Part shown: one piece after another, positions 25,014 through 32,829 of the stretch | How the letters are laid out: each line of letters starts with the position of its first letter | How positions within the stretch are numbered: position 1 is the stretch's first letter | From: a bacterium | GTDB lineage: Bacteria; Bacillota; Clostridia; Lachnospirales; Lachnospiraceae | Direction: 5' to 3' | Length of the DNA stretch: 32,829 nucleotides | NCBI GenBank assembly: GCA_030524485.1 | Contig: JAUNGR010000016.1 | Span: forward strand, 1 to 32,829 | The notes under the pieces: generated by a model | What the model saw: the letters and a program-made list of their open reading frames with translations, nothing else | The model's database searches: none | Told to the model about the DNA's origin: nothing | Made by a program: the position numbers and the translations under genes

Positions 25014-25019
25014 ATGTAT

Positions 25020-25048
25020 AATGTAACACATTCCCCTCCAAATGTAAA
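25020..25048 (-). promoter_or_regulatory. Predicted sigma-A promoter of enolase
   Basis: On the minus strand TTTACA (25043-25048) and TACATT (25020-25025) are separated by 17 bases, giving a leader of about 130 bases. A second TATACA a few bases later makes the exact -10 uncertain. Confidence 0.45.
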
Positions 25049-25095
25049 TTATCCTTACTGAGAAGTTTTTCCATTTCCGTCCTTATTTTTTGCCG

Positions 25096-26562
25096 TCATT
25101 CCAACAGCCCCAACAGATTTGCCTCCCAGCGTTCCACCTTCCCCTCCTCATCAAACCAGTATTCCCGCAACAGAGGAAGCAGCTCACCCTCCACCAGTTC
25201 TCTCATCCATTCCTTGGTACAACTCTTTGCCTCCACCGAGCAAAAATAGCTGTGACCAATGCCAAAGCCTCGCCCCAGAGAGCCATCCGCCTCTATCTCT
25301 TCGTTCAGCTCCTGTATCCTCTTTATCAATGCATCAAACAGCGGATTTTGCAGACTCTTCTGATAGCGGCGAAAGCCCTCCGTCTCAAAGGCGGGTCTCA
25401 TCTCAAAAAAAGCGAAACGACGGCGCAGGGCATAGTCCAGAGTCGCAAGACTTCTGTCCGTTGTGTTCATCATCCCTATCAAATAGACATTCTCAGGGAT
25501 GCAAAATTTCTCTCCATTGTAGGCAAGCGTCACCGCCTGTCCCCGATATTCCGCTTCCAATAGCATCAGCACTTCTCCAAAAATTTTGCTGATGTTTCCT
25601 CGATTGATTTCGTCTATGAGAAAAAAGTAAGTCTGCTTGGGATGCCGCAGAGCCTTCTGACAGAAACGATAAAAAATTCCTTTTTGCAGTTGAAACCCCT
25701 CCGCACTTGGCCGATACCCCATCATAAAATCCTCATAGGAATAATTTTGATGGAACTGGATAAACTCCAGCCGACTCTCATCCTTCTCCCCCATCAAGGC
25801 ATAGGCGAGGCGTTTGGCCGCAAAGGTTTTTCCGACTCCCGGTGCTCCCTGCAAGATAAGACTGCGTTTTCTCTGTAACAGTGCCACCAGTCGCAGATAC
25901 TGTGCTTCTGACAGATATACTTCCTCCAAAAACTTCTCCTTGGAATATGGCTCCACGCTCTGGCGAAGCTTCGGGACACTGAAAACGTCCTCCATCAGCC
26001 ACCATTCCTCCGGCGGTGCTCCATTTTCTTGGTACCTACCCACACCGGCTTTCTCCAGCCGAAGCAGAGCCGCCTTCTTGTCCAAACCTCCTGCATAGCC
26101 CGTGAGACTGCCCTTGGCTCCCACCACTCGATGACAGGGAATCAAAATGGAGATGGGATTGCGTCCCACCGCTCCTCCCACCGCCTGTGAAGACATGAGC
26201 TGCCCGCCTCTGTCTGCCGCTATCTGCTTTGCAATCTCTCCGTAAGTCATGGTCTTTCGATAAGGAATCTTTCTTAAAATCCTCCAGACTTCTTCCTGAA
26301 AAACCGTTCCCTGTGTTCGCAGCAACGGCATAAAATCCGGTTCCTGCCCCTCAAAATACAGGTTCAGCCAGCTTCTGGTCTGTGCAAAGACCGGCAGCTC
26401 CTCCCTCTCCTCACAGACATAGCCTGCCATTCCGCTCTCAAAATGCTTTTGCCCCTCAATCCAAAGACCGGTTATGGCTTCGCCATCGCTTGCCAAGGTA
26501 ATCTCCCCCAGCGGAGACTCATAATGACCAATATATACCACGTTTCTATGTCCTGCGTTCAT
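25096..26562 (-). CDS. Fusion of O6-alkylguanine-DNA methyltransferase (Ogt) and McrB-type AAA+ ATPase
   Basis: 488 aa, with AAGGGGAG upstream of the ATG. Residues 1 to about 172 are a complete Ogt/MGMT: TVFQEEVWRIL, an HTH-like MTYGEIA, the acceptor-site PCHRV (142-146, Cys143) and a closing GYAGGLDKKAALLRLE. A linker (about 175-205) leads to a McrB-like AAA+ domain: Walker A GAPGVGKT (239-246), the FHQNYSYEDFMMGYRP strand-helix, Walker B FFLIDEINRG (313-322), NTTDRSLATLDYALRRRF (366-383) with sensor and arginine-finger residues, and a helical C-terminus. Ogt removes alkyl groups from O6-guanine; McrB AAA+ rings use GTP or ATP to drive a McrC nuclease in classical systems. No mcrC is adjacent. 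The reading frame is open throughout. It lies 25 bases after the HMA gene, probably in one operon. Confidence 0.93.
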   Translation of the reverse strand: MNAGHRNVVYIGHYESPLGEITLASDGEAITGLWIEGQKHFESGMAGYVCEEREELPVFAQTRSWLNLYFEGQEPDFMPLLRTQGTVFQEEVWRILRKIPYRKTMTYGEIAKQIAADRGGQLMSSQAVGGAVGRNPISILIPCHRVVGAKGSLTGYAGGLDKKAALLRLEKAGVGRYQENGAPPEEWWLMEDVFSVPKLRQSVEPYSKEKFLEEVYLSEAQYLRLVALLQRKRSLILQGAPGVGKTFAAKRLAYALMGEKDESRLEFIQFHQNYSYEDFMMGYRPSAEGFQLQKGIFYRFCQKALRHPKQTYFFLIDEINRGNISKIFGEVLMLLEAEYRGQAVTLAYNGEKFCIPENVYLIGMMNTTDRSLATLDYALRRRFAFFEMRPAFETEGFRRYQKSLQNPLFDALIKRIQELNEEIEADGSLGRGFGIGHSYFCSVEAKSCTKEWMRELVEGELLPLLREYWFDEEGKVERWEANLLGLLE

Positions 26563-26587
26563 AAACTCCCCTTCTTTGTCTTTTTCT

Positions 26588-26956
26588 TTAGCTTTCTACC
26601 CCGTACACCGTATAACCGGCATCCATCACCGCATCCTTCATCACCTGTTCCTCCACAGGCTGCTTCATCCGCACCAGAGCGGTTTCGCTGCTCAAATCCA
26701 CCGTCGCCCATACCCCATCCAAACGATTAAGGGCATTCTCCACCCTTGTGACGCAGTTGCCACAGGTCATACCATCAATTTTTAATTTCACACTGTAAGG
26801 ATAATGACTTTTATCCTTATCTGCCACCTTAATCTTCTTATCTGCGGCATCTCTCTCTCCGCAGCAACCGCCGCCCACCCGCAGTTTCTTCACATAAGAA
26901 TAGCCACCATAAGCACCTGCTAAGACCAACAATGCCACAATCAAAACCGTTCCCAT
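26588..26956 (-). CDS. Membrane-anchored heavy-metal-associated (HMA) domain protein
   Basis: 122 aa, with AGGAGG before the ATG. An N-terminal transmembrane helix (about 2-20) is followed by a Gly/Cys element GGGCCGE (28-34), a charged linker and a C-terminal HMA domain with GMTCGNC (Cys65, Cys68). HMA domains bind Cu(I), Zn(II) or similar ions and hand them to ATPases or sensors. The anchored form suggests metal delivery or sensing at the membrane. It leads a two-gene unit with the Ogt-McrB fusion. Confidence 0.88.
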   Translation of the reverse strand: MGTVLIVALLVLAGAYGGYSYVKKLRVGGGCCGERDAADKKIKVADKDKSHYPYSVKLKIDGMTCGNCVTRVENALNRLDGVWATVDLSSETALVRMKQPVEEQVMKDAVMDAGYTVYGVES

Positions 26957-27043
26957 TTTTCTTTTCCTCCTATCTCTTTTCTGTTTTCTATGGATTTCTT
27001 TTCTGCCTTTTTTCTCTTTTTCTACTCTCTCCCTACAGGAGTT

Positions 27044-27072
27044 ATCTTAGTTCTTTGTTTCCTCCTTGTCAA
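27044..27072 (-). promoter_or_regulatory. Sigma-A promoter of the HMA gene
   Basis: On the minus strand TTGACA (27067-27072) and TAAGAT (27044-27049) are 17 bases apart. A TATACCCCTAG sequence a few bases upstream recalls half of a CsoR-type copper operator, but a second half is missing. Confidence 0.55.
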
Positions 27073-27108
27073 TATTCCTCGTGTATACCCCTAGTTTCTT
27101 TCCCGCTC

Positions 27109-28437
27109 TCATTCCGCCTCCCTTCCCCTAACTCGGACTCCTTCATACAAACCTTCCAAATCTGCCTGAGCAATGACCGTTTCTCCTTCCTCCAGTCCAC
27201 TTTGCAGTACCGCACGGGTTGCTGTTTGGTAGGCGAGTTCCACCGGAATTTTCACCGCTCTGTTATCCCGAATGCCATACACAAAGTCCTCTTCCCCGCT
27301 CTCAAAAACGGCTGCAAGGGGCACACTGATGCCATCCTCGTTTTCATACAAGAGGAATTTTAGATCCACGCCATAGCCATCTCTTTCCGCAAGGGCTCCT
27401 GCCTCCTCCACCGTAGCTTCCACATGCACTCGATATTCTTCCAAGCCCAGAGAGGACGTTCCCTTTTTGGCATACTCATCCTTTTGGCTCACCACAGCGG
27501 CATAGCTCTCGTCTCCTCCCCGAAGCTTCAAAATCAGTTGTACTTTTGTTCCTTCTTTTATGTAAGGAGCCACCTGCGTCAACAATTCGGCTTCGGCTTT
27601 CAGGCTTTCTTCCTGCCGCAGCAGCACCACCGTTTCCCCCAGCAACACCGCTGAGCGTTCCTGTGCCGGAATCTCCGTGACAATGCCTCTCCGTTCTGCC
27701 TTTATCTCACATTTTTCTATCTTACTCTCCAGCTGTTCGATTCTCGTTCTTTGTGCCTCGGCCTGTGCAGACAGCTGAGACAACTCACTCTCATAAAAGC
27801 GACGATTCAGGCTGCTCTCCTCTATTCCCTGTTCTTTCAGCTCCTGTAAACGGCGGCTACTCTCCTCATAGCGATTTTTTGCCTGCTCCCATGCCAGCTT
27901 TGCCGCTTGGTACTCTGCCTCCCCAGCCTCAAAATCCACTTTTGCGATGTCCCCCGCCGCCAAAAGAGTCTGGTTGCCCTCATGGACTGTCTTTGCGGAG
28001 CGGTACTGTGCCTCGCTGCGCTCCAACTCCTGACGAATTGCCTGCAGGTATTCCTGTGGGGAGGAACTCATCACCTGTTGAATGCGTCCAGCCTCCATCT
28101 GTGCCTCATAACCTGCCAACGTATTCTGAGCAAGAGTCAACTCATAGGCATAATCGCTGTCATCCAAGCGTAAGAGCAGCTGTCCTTCCTCCACCCTCTC
28201 ATTCTTTTGTACGCAGATTTCCCTCACAGCCCCCTGCACCTCAGCAAGAATGGCATAATCCCTTCCCAGAGAAAGTACCCCTTCCTCTGTGTACCAGTCC
28301 TCAATCGCCCCTCTCTCTGCTTTGGCAAGCTCCACCTCCAATTTTTCCTCTCCCAGTCCGCCTGCCAGTGCAAGTGCCGCTCCCGCCAAAAGTACAAGCA
28401 TAAAGCCTCCCAACAACAGTTTCTTTTTCTTCTCCAT
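27109..28437 (-). CDS. HlyD/MacA-type membrane-fusion adaptor protein
   Basis: 442 aa. An N-terminal transmembrane anchor (LLLGGFMLVLLAGAALALAGG) is followed by a barrel-lipoyl half (VREICVQKNERVEEGQLLLRLDD), a long coiled-coil hairpin (about 100-245), the returning lipoyl half (KIEKCEIKAERRGIVTEI) and beta-barrel domains. This is the standard architecture of efflux adaptors. It is the third gene of an operon with the FtsX permease and ATPase, so it should work with them in extruding a peptide, toxin or similar substrate that cannot be named from sequence. Confidence 0.9.
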   Translation of the reverse strand: MEKKKKLLLGGFMLVLLAGAALALAGGLGEEKLEVELAKAERGAIEDWYTEEGVLSLGRDYAILAEVQGAVREICVQKNERVEEGQLLLRLDDSDYAYELTLAQNTLAGYEAQMEAGRIQQVMSSSPQEYLQAIRQELERSEAQYRSAKTVHEGNQTLLAAGDIAKVDFEAGEAEYQAAKLAWEQAKNRYEESSRRLQELKEQGIEESSLNRRFYESELSQLSAQAEAQRTRIEQLESKIEKCEIKAERRGIVTEIPAQERSAVLLGETVVLLRQEESLKAEAELLTQVAPYIKEGTKVQLILKLRGGDESYAAVVSQKDEYAKKGTSSLGLEEYRVHVEATVEEAGALAERDGYGVDLKFLLYENEDGISVPLAAVFESGEEDFVYGIRDNRAVKIPVELAYQTATRAVLQSGLEEGETVIAQADLEGLYEGVRVRGREAE

Positions 28438-28441
28438 ACAC

Positions 28442-30787
28442 TTATTCCCTCTCTTTCAAGATATCCGTCAGCTCCATGCTGCGAATGAAACGGCTCTCAG
28501 CCAGATAGGCAAGCAGCGTGATTCCCAGACAAATCCCGAAGGCCAACACATAGCCTCCTGCATGAACCTGCAAATCCATGGTATAACTATCCGAGATTAT
28601 CGTTTTCTCTATCAGATATTTGATTCCACGGCTCGCTGGAAGCCCCGCTAGAATTCCCAGACCAAAATATAACAGTTGCTCGAACAGCAGTAAGCTTGCG
28701 ATTTCTTTTTCCGACTCTCCCAGTATCATCAAGGTTCCAAATTCCGTCACTCTCTCCCGAATGTTAATCATGGAAATGTGATAAATTAAAATACCTCCTG
28801 CTGCCACGGACAGCCCTGCAAACATCGCAACCATCGCCAACATACTGGCCATCAAATCCTCATAACTGGTCACAATCTTTTTTGTGTCAACCAGCCAAGT
28901 CACACGACTGGTCTGTAGCAAGCGTTCCTTCACCACGGCTTTCTGTCCTTCCTTCACACGCAGCAGCACAGTATTGGCCGCTGCCTTAGCGGGAAACCAC
29001 TGTTCCAGAGAGTCCAGATTGATGTAACAGCCATTTCCAATGCTCTCTGCAATCACCGCATGAACCGGAACGCTTACTTCTCCCAAAGTGAAGCCCTCAC
29101 AGGAGAGTTCCACCACATCCCCCTCCTTCACATGGAGCTTTTCGGCGATTCGGGTGTTCAGTATGATGCCGCTCTTTGGCAGCTTATAATATCTCTGATA
29201 CAAATCTTTTACCTTCCACAGGTCAGAATCCGGATGCAGTGCGTACAGCATCACAAATTCTGAGGCATTTTCCCTGCGCAATTTGGCTGTCTGCAGCAGC
29301 ACAGCCTCCGCCTCCGTCACTCCTTCCAACTGCTCTGCCCCTTCCGCTGCACGCAGAGGGGAGAGATAGCGATCCAGAGAAAGCTGAAAATCATACTGCT
29401 GCACCTGCGTAAATTGGTCCAAAAACATTTGGTCTGCCACTCCCTGAAAGGATAGAAGCACCGAGGTCATCGCAAAGGGAAAGCCCACTGCCAGCACAAT
29501 CAAAAAACCTCGGAAGGGATTTCTTGCTATGGAGCGGCAAGCCATTCTCTGCAAAAAGCCCAAGTATGTTAAGAACAGATTCGGCAGAGGCAGCATCCTC
29601 GCGGCCGTTGGAGTCTGGGGACGCATGGCTTCCGCCGGAGCGATGTGCAAAATGCCTCTCACTCCGAAAAAGACCGCAAGGCAGGCTGTCCCCACCGCCA
29701 AAAGAAAGCCCTGTATCCGGCTCGCTGCATACGAATGATAGAGCGTATCTGGCAGATTGAAAAAATCCACGTACATCCGAAACATGAGCTGTCCAAACGG
29801 CACGGCAAGCACACTGCCGATTCCAGCTCCCATCGTTCCCACCACCGCTCCTTCCAAGAGATAGGCCGCCATCAACTCCCCATCCCGCATTCCAAAGGCC
29901 TTCATGGTTCCAATCAGACTTTGCTCTCTGTCCACCCTCTTTTTTAGCACCACATACAACATGAACACCGAGATACTCATAAACAGGATGGGCAGAATGC
30001 TCCCCATCGCAATCAGCTCCTCCATCTCCCCATTTACCATATTTACGCTAGACTGCTTTTCCCTCTCGCTCAAAGAAAGCAGCCCATAAGGACTGAGAGC
30101 TTCTGTCAGGGCGGCACGCAGCTGTTCATAGCGGTATCCCTCGGAAAGGCGAAAACCCAACTCATTTAGGCTATCCTTCTTTCCCAACAACTCTTCCATC
30201 TTTTCCTTGGAGATAACGGCAATGTCATAGACCTCGCCATCCGGAATCATGGCTCCCCCCGGCGGAATCGAGTAAATATAGTCCGGTGCATAGCATTCTC
30301 CGGCAAAGGAAAAGTGGATGCGTTTGCCCTTCCATAAAAGAGTCAGCTCCTCGCCTTTCTCATATCCATAGATTCCGGCCATTCTTGCCCCCAAAAACAG
30401 CTCTTCCTCCACCGTTAGGGAGTCCGAAAGTTGGATTTGATTCAAGGTATCTTCCTTGTCATAGGAGAGCAAGTGCAGCGTCACAATCTCCTCCTGTCCC
30501 TCGGCAAGCATACGCACATCCACCGCCATCTTTCCGGACGCTTCCTCGATTCCTGGAATCTCCTGCAATCTCTCAAGCTCCGTGGAAGAAATCCCCGACA
30601 CACTGGCAAATACATCTGCCAGCTCCCTCTCCTCATAGTAGACCTCAATCTGCCCGCTCAAATTTCTTAAAGTGTCCGCCATTGCCACATAGATAAAAAT
30701 GCCAATCGCAATGATACACACCGCTCCCAGCAAAGAGCCCTTGCTGTGCAGAGCCAGCCGAAACACGTTTTTTCCAAATTGCTTCAC
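28442..30787 (-). CDS. FtsX-like ABC transporter permease (MacB-type exporter)
   Basis: 781 aa from a GTG start immediately after the TAG of the ATPase gene, with GGAGG-rich sequence just upstream. An N-terminal helix is followed by a large extracytoplasmic domain (about 45-260), an FtsX transmembrane block (about 265-375), a second extracytoplasmic domain (about 440-645) and a second FtsX block (about 660-770). This duplicated layout is typical of single-chain permeases of MacB-like and antimicrobial-peptide exporters in Firmicutes. The substrate is unknown. Confidence 0.9.
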   Translation of the reverse strand: MKQFGKNVFRLALHSKGSLLGAVCIIAIGIFIYVAMADTLRNLSGQIEVYYEERELADVFASVSGISSTELERLQEIPGIEEASGKMAVDVRMLAEGQEEIVTLHLLSYDKEDTLNQIQLSDSLTVEEELFLGARMAGIYGYEKGEELTLLWKGKRIHFSFAGECYAPDYIYSIPPGGAMIPDGEVYDIAVISKEKMEELLGKKDSLNELGFRLSEGYRYEQLRAALTEALSPYGLLSLSEREKQSSVNMVNGEMEELIAMGSILPILFMSISVFMLYVVLKKRVDREQSLIGTMKAFGMRDGELMAAYLLEGAVVGTMGAGIGSVLAVPFGQLMFRMYVDFFNLPDTLYHSYAASRIQGFLLAVGTACLAVFFGVRGILHIAPAEAMRPQTPTAARMLPLPNLFLTYLGFLQRMACRSIARNPFRGFLIVLAVGFPFAMTSVLLSFQGVADQMFLDQFTQVQQYDFQLSLDRYLSPLRAAEGAEQLEGVTEAEAVLLQTAKLRRENASEFVMLYALHPDSDLWKVKDLYQRYYKLPKSGIILNTRIAEKLHVKEGDVVELSCEGFTLGEVSVPVHAVIAESIGNGCYINLDSLEQWFPAKAAANTVLLRVKEGQKAVVKERLLQTSRVTWLVDTKKIVTSYEDLMASMLAMVAMFAGLSVAAGGILIYHISMINIRERVTEFGTLMILGESEKEIASLLLFEQLLYFGLGILAGLPASRGIKYLIEKTIISDSYTMDLQVHAGGYVLAFGICLGITLLAYLAESRFIRSMELTDILKERE

Positions 30788-31492
30788 CTACCACTCCACC
30801 TCCTCCGGTTTCTGCGGTGCTTGGTTTTTCTCTATTCGCTCCAAATTTCCATCCTTAAAATAAAACACTCGGTCGGCTATCTTTGCAATGTTCTGGTTGT
30901 GGGTAATCAACACAACGGTCTTTTGATACTGTCGATTAAAATCTGACAAAATCTTTAGCACCTGACTTCCCGTCTGGCTATCCAAAGCCCCTGTCGGTTC
31001 GTCGCACAAAAGCAAATCCGGATTCTTACAAAGTGCCCTCGCAATCGCTACCCTCTGCTGCTCTCCACCAGAAAGTTTGCTCGGGAAATGTTTGGCTCTC
31101 TCCAAAAGCCCTACCTGCTGCAAGAGCCTTTTCGGGTCGAGCGGCTGCTGGCTTAATTCCGCTGCCAACTCCACATTTTCCAGTGCCGTCAAGCCCGACA
31201 TGAGATTGTAAAACTGAAACACAAAGCCCACATGCTGTCTGCGATAACGTGTGAGTTCTTTTTTGCTGCTCCAGTCCAATGCCTTTCCCTGATAGTACAG
31301 TTCTCCCTCGGAGGCAGTCTCAATTCCTCCTAAAATGTTCAGCATGGTGCTCTTTCCAGAACCACTCGGTCCCAATATCACCACCATTTCTCCAGCAAAA
31401 ATCGTAAAAGATACCTTTTTTAGGGCGTGAACCGTCACCTCCCCTAAGCGATAATCCTTGCGGATTCCCTCCGCTCGCAGCAGTTCCTTCAT
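30788..31492 (-). CDS. ABC transporter ATP-binding protein (MacB/LolD type)
   Basis: 234 aa. It has Walker A GPSGSGKS (near 41), the Q-loop in FVFQFYNL, the signature [15 protein letters not shown] and Walker [13 protein letters not shown] followed by LITHN. These are the hallmarks of the ATPases that energise FtsX permeases. It is the first gene of a three-gene exporter operon. An RGTTAG-N6 operator lies just upstream. Confidence 0.95.
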   Translation of the reverse strand: MKELLRAEGIRKDYRLGEVTVHALKKVSFTIFAGEMVVILGPSGSGKSTMLNILGGIETASEGELYYQGKALDWSSKKELTRYRRQHVGFVFQFYNLMSGLTALENVELAAELSQQPLDPKRLLQQVGLLERAKHFPSKLSGGEQQRVAIARALCKNPDLLLCDEPTGALDSQTGSQVLKILSDFNRQYQKTVVLITHNQNIAKIADRVFYFKDGNLERIEKNQAPQKPEEVEW

Positions 31493-31529
31493 ACTCTTCT
31501 CCCTTTCCTGTTCGCTCTTCTTGTCACGC

Positions 31530-31547
31530 AGTTAGTTATCACTAATC
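31530..31547. promoter_or_regulatory. RGTTAG-N6 operator, copy 4 (ABC exporter promoter)
   Basis: AGTTAGTTATCACTAATC matches the other copies with one arm mismatch. It lies 13 bases downstream of the extended -10 at 31561-31566, about at positions +7 to +24 of the transcript. Confidence 0.5.
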
Positions 31548-31560
31548 CTCTTTTGATTTT

Positions 31561-31566
31561 ATTATA
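31561..31566 (-). promoter_or_regulatory. Extended -10 of the ABC exporter operon
   Basis: On the minus strand TGCTATAAT gives a perfect TATAAT preceded by the TGn extension; the -35 is poor, which suits an extended -10 promoter. The leader to the ATPase start is about 60 bases. Confidence 0.55.
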
Positions 31567-31604
31567 GCATGTCCCACAGGAAACCGCCACACTCTCTTTC
31601 CCCA

Positions 31605-31653
31605 AACCAAAAAGAGAGACCATAGCCTCCCTCTCGGAAAACTATGCTCCCTC
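31605..31653 (-). terminator. Terminator of the feoB operon
   Basis: On the minus strand GAGGGAGCATAG pairs with CTATGGTCTCTC (one mismatch and one G-T pair) and is followed by TTTTT. It lies about 30 bases after the FeoB-associated gene. Confidence 0.75.
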
Positions 31654-31679
31654 TTTTTTCTTTTCTATTTATGGCAAAA

Positions 31680-31817
31680 TTAGTGACAGTGTCCGCCGCA
31701 GTGCTTACAGTCCCCTCCGCACTGAATGGATTTTCCATTCTTCACATCACGAACCATGCTGCGAATCACCAATCCAACAACTCCTGCTAATACTGCTAAG
31801 ACCGCTAAAGTTCCCAT
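31680..31817 (-). CDS. FeoB-associated Cys-rich membrane protein
   Basis: 45 aa, too short for standard calling, with AGGAGG before the ATG. An N-terminal transmembrane helix (about residues 3-18, LAVLAVLAGVVGLVIR) is followed by a basic stretch and a Cys/His-rich end (CGGDCKHCGGHCH). This matches the FeoB_associated family (PF12669), which lies directly downstream of feoB in clostridia. The Cys cluster may bind Fe(II) or an iron-sulfur centre and help FeoB; that role is inferred. It follows feoB by 55 bases and precedes the terminator. Confidence 0.9.
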   Translation of the reverse strand: MGTLAVLAVLAGVVGLVIRSMVRDVKNGKSIQCGGDCKHCGGHCH

Positions 31818-31872
31818 AAAAGCACCTCCTGTTCTTATCACTTTTTTGATTGACTTTTCTGTTTTGCTTCTC

Positions 31873-32829
31873 TTATTTCAAACCAGCCATATTCTTTACG
31901 TTGATGTCTAAGGTCTTGCTCTCCTTGTACGGTCTCACCAACAGATAGATGAAGCCGATTACCAGAAGGATTGCCACTACTGTTCCAATGCCGAAAGCAC
32001 CTCCAGTAATCAGAGTACCAATCTGGTATACACACAGGGATACCACATAAGCCAACAGACACTGATATCCAATTGCGAAGAGGAACCACTTTACGTTGTT
32101 CATCTCACGCTTGATTGCACCCATAGCTGCGAAGCAAGGTGCACACAGCAGGTTGAATACCAAGAAGGAGTAAGCAGCAACTGCAGTCATGCTTCCTGCC
32201 AACTGTCCCCAAATCTCAGCACCATCCTCTGCAACCTCAGTGAAGCCGAAGAGAATACCGAAGGTACCTACCACGTTCTCCTTTGCAATCAGACCGCTGA
32301 CAGCTGCCACTGCCATCTTCCAGTCTCCCCATCCCAGAGGAGCAAAGATTGGAGCAACAACACCGCCGATGGCTGCCAAGATACTGTCATTTAACTGCTC
32401 TGCCTCAAGCATACCGAAGGAGCCGTCTACCCATCCGAAGCTCATCAAGAACCACAGAACAATGGTGGACAAAAGGATGATGGTACCAGCCTTCTTAATG
32501 AAGGACCAGCCTCTCTCCCACATGCTTCTCAGCACGTTGCCAACGGTAGGCATATGGTAAGCCGGAAGCTCCATAACGAAAGGAGCCGGATCGCCAGCAA
32601 ACATCTTGGTCTTCTTCAGAATAATACCGGAACAAATGATGGCTGCGATTCCTACAAAGTAAGCACTTGGAGCAACCCAAGAAGCTCCGTCAAACAAAGC
32701 ACCTGCAATCAGAGCGATGATAGGCAGCTTTGCACCACAAGGAATAAAAGTGGTTGTGATGATGGTCATCTTACGGTCTCTGTCGTTCTCGATGGTTCTG
32801 GAAGCCATAACACCTGGAACGCCACAACC
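31873..32829 (-). CDS. feoB: Ferrous iron transporter FeoB, C-terminal part (5' end outside window)
   Basis: The frame is open through the right edge, so only the C-terminal ~318 residues are visible. They start with GCGVPGVMASRT and include the FeoB motifs TTTFIPCGAKLPII and, further on, AKENVVGTFGILFG and FNLLCAPCFAAMGAIKREM. Around eight transmembrane helices of the two Gate domains are present; the N-terminal G domain lies outside. FeoB imports Fe(II) across the cytoplasmic membrane under anaerobic conditions. The FeoB-associated small gene and a terminator follow it. Confidence 0.95.
   Translation of the reverse strand, partial: GCGVPGVMASRTIENDRDRKMTIITTTFIPCGAKLPIIALIAGALFDGASWVAPSAYFVGIAAIICSGIILKKTKMFAGDPAPFVMELPAYHMPTVGNVLRSMWERGWSFIKKAGTIILLSTIVLWFLMSFGWVDGSFGMLEAEQLNDSILAAIGGVVAPIFAPLGWGDWKMAVAAVSGLIAKENVVGTFGILFGFTEVAEDGAEIWGQLAGSMTAVAAYSFLVFNLLCAPCFAAMGAIKREMNNVKWFLFAIGYQCLLAYVVSLCVYQIGTLITGGAFGIGTVVAILLVIGFIYLLVRPYKESKTLDINVKNMAGLK

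Noticed and set aside
25096..26562. Ogt-McrB as two genes split by a hidden frameshift
   Set aside because: The linker is in frame, there is no ribosome binding site or good start codon near the AAA+ part, and both domains are intact, so a true fusion is the simpler reading.

Overview
The window looks like the chromosome of an anaerobic Firmicute, most likely a clostridium of the Lachnospiraceae type. The evidence is the AGGAGG-like ribosome binding sites, an FeoB-associated Cys-rich small protein next to feoB, an AhpC plus rearranged AhpF-like pair, LarB with a nickel ABC importer, a DUF6110-like protein beside an HMA2-type P-ATPase, and IS200/IS605 ends of the clostridial kind. Nearly all genes are on the minus strand, so operons read from right to left.

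Positions 1-7330. Positions 1-54 carry what looks like the right end of an IS200/IS605 (tnpB/omega-RNA type) element whose body lies outside the window. It runs directly into the 3' end of a six-gene minus-strand operon (6983 down to 35). In transcription order the operon encodes an unknown 358-aa protein with a hydrophobic segment, a 174-aa putative HTH/coiled-coil protein, a 394-aa TRAFAC-like GTPase, two paralogous proteins (431 aa soluble, 313 aa tail-anchored) and a Ycf46/Vps4-type AAA+ ATPase. Genes overlap or nearly touch, apart from one 124-bp gap, and a good sigma-A promoter precedes the first. A hairpin related to the IS end lies on the other side of the operon (7262-7299). This GTPase/AAA+ operon is the best candidate for an undescribed system.

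Positions 7329-10853. A plus-strand CmpB-like membrane protein, a bidirectional terminator, tRNA-Met with its own consensus promoter, and an AT-rich HindVP-family type II restriction-modification pair.

Positions 10892-17015. larB followed by a five-gene peptide/nickel-type ABC importer (binding lipoprotein, two permeases, two ATPases), which probably supplies nickel for the lactate-racemase nickel-pincer cofactor.

Positions 17070-25095. A metal and oxidative-stress block: an atypical P1B ATPase, a DUF6110-like protein and a 26-aa membrane peptide; a Fur-like regulator divergent from a DtxR/MntR-like regulator; AhpC with an AhpF-like flavoprotein; and enolase. Promoters here and at the 31.5-kb ABC operon share an apparently common operator, RGTTAG-N6-CTAAC/TY, at or near the transcription start.

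Positions 25096-32829. An Ogt-McrB(AAA+) fusion downstream of a membrane-anchored HMA protein, a MacB/FtsX-type ABC exporter with an HlyD-like adaptor, the FeoB-associated small protein, and the C-terminal part of FeoB running off the right edge.
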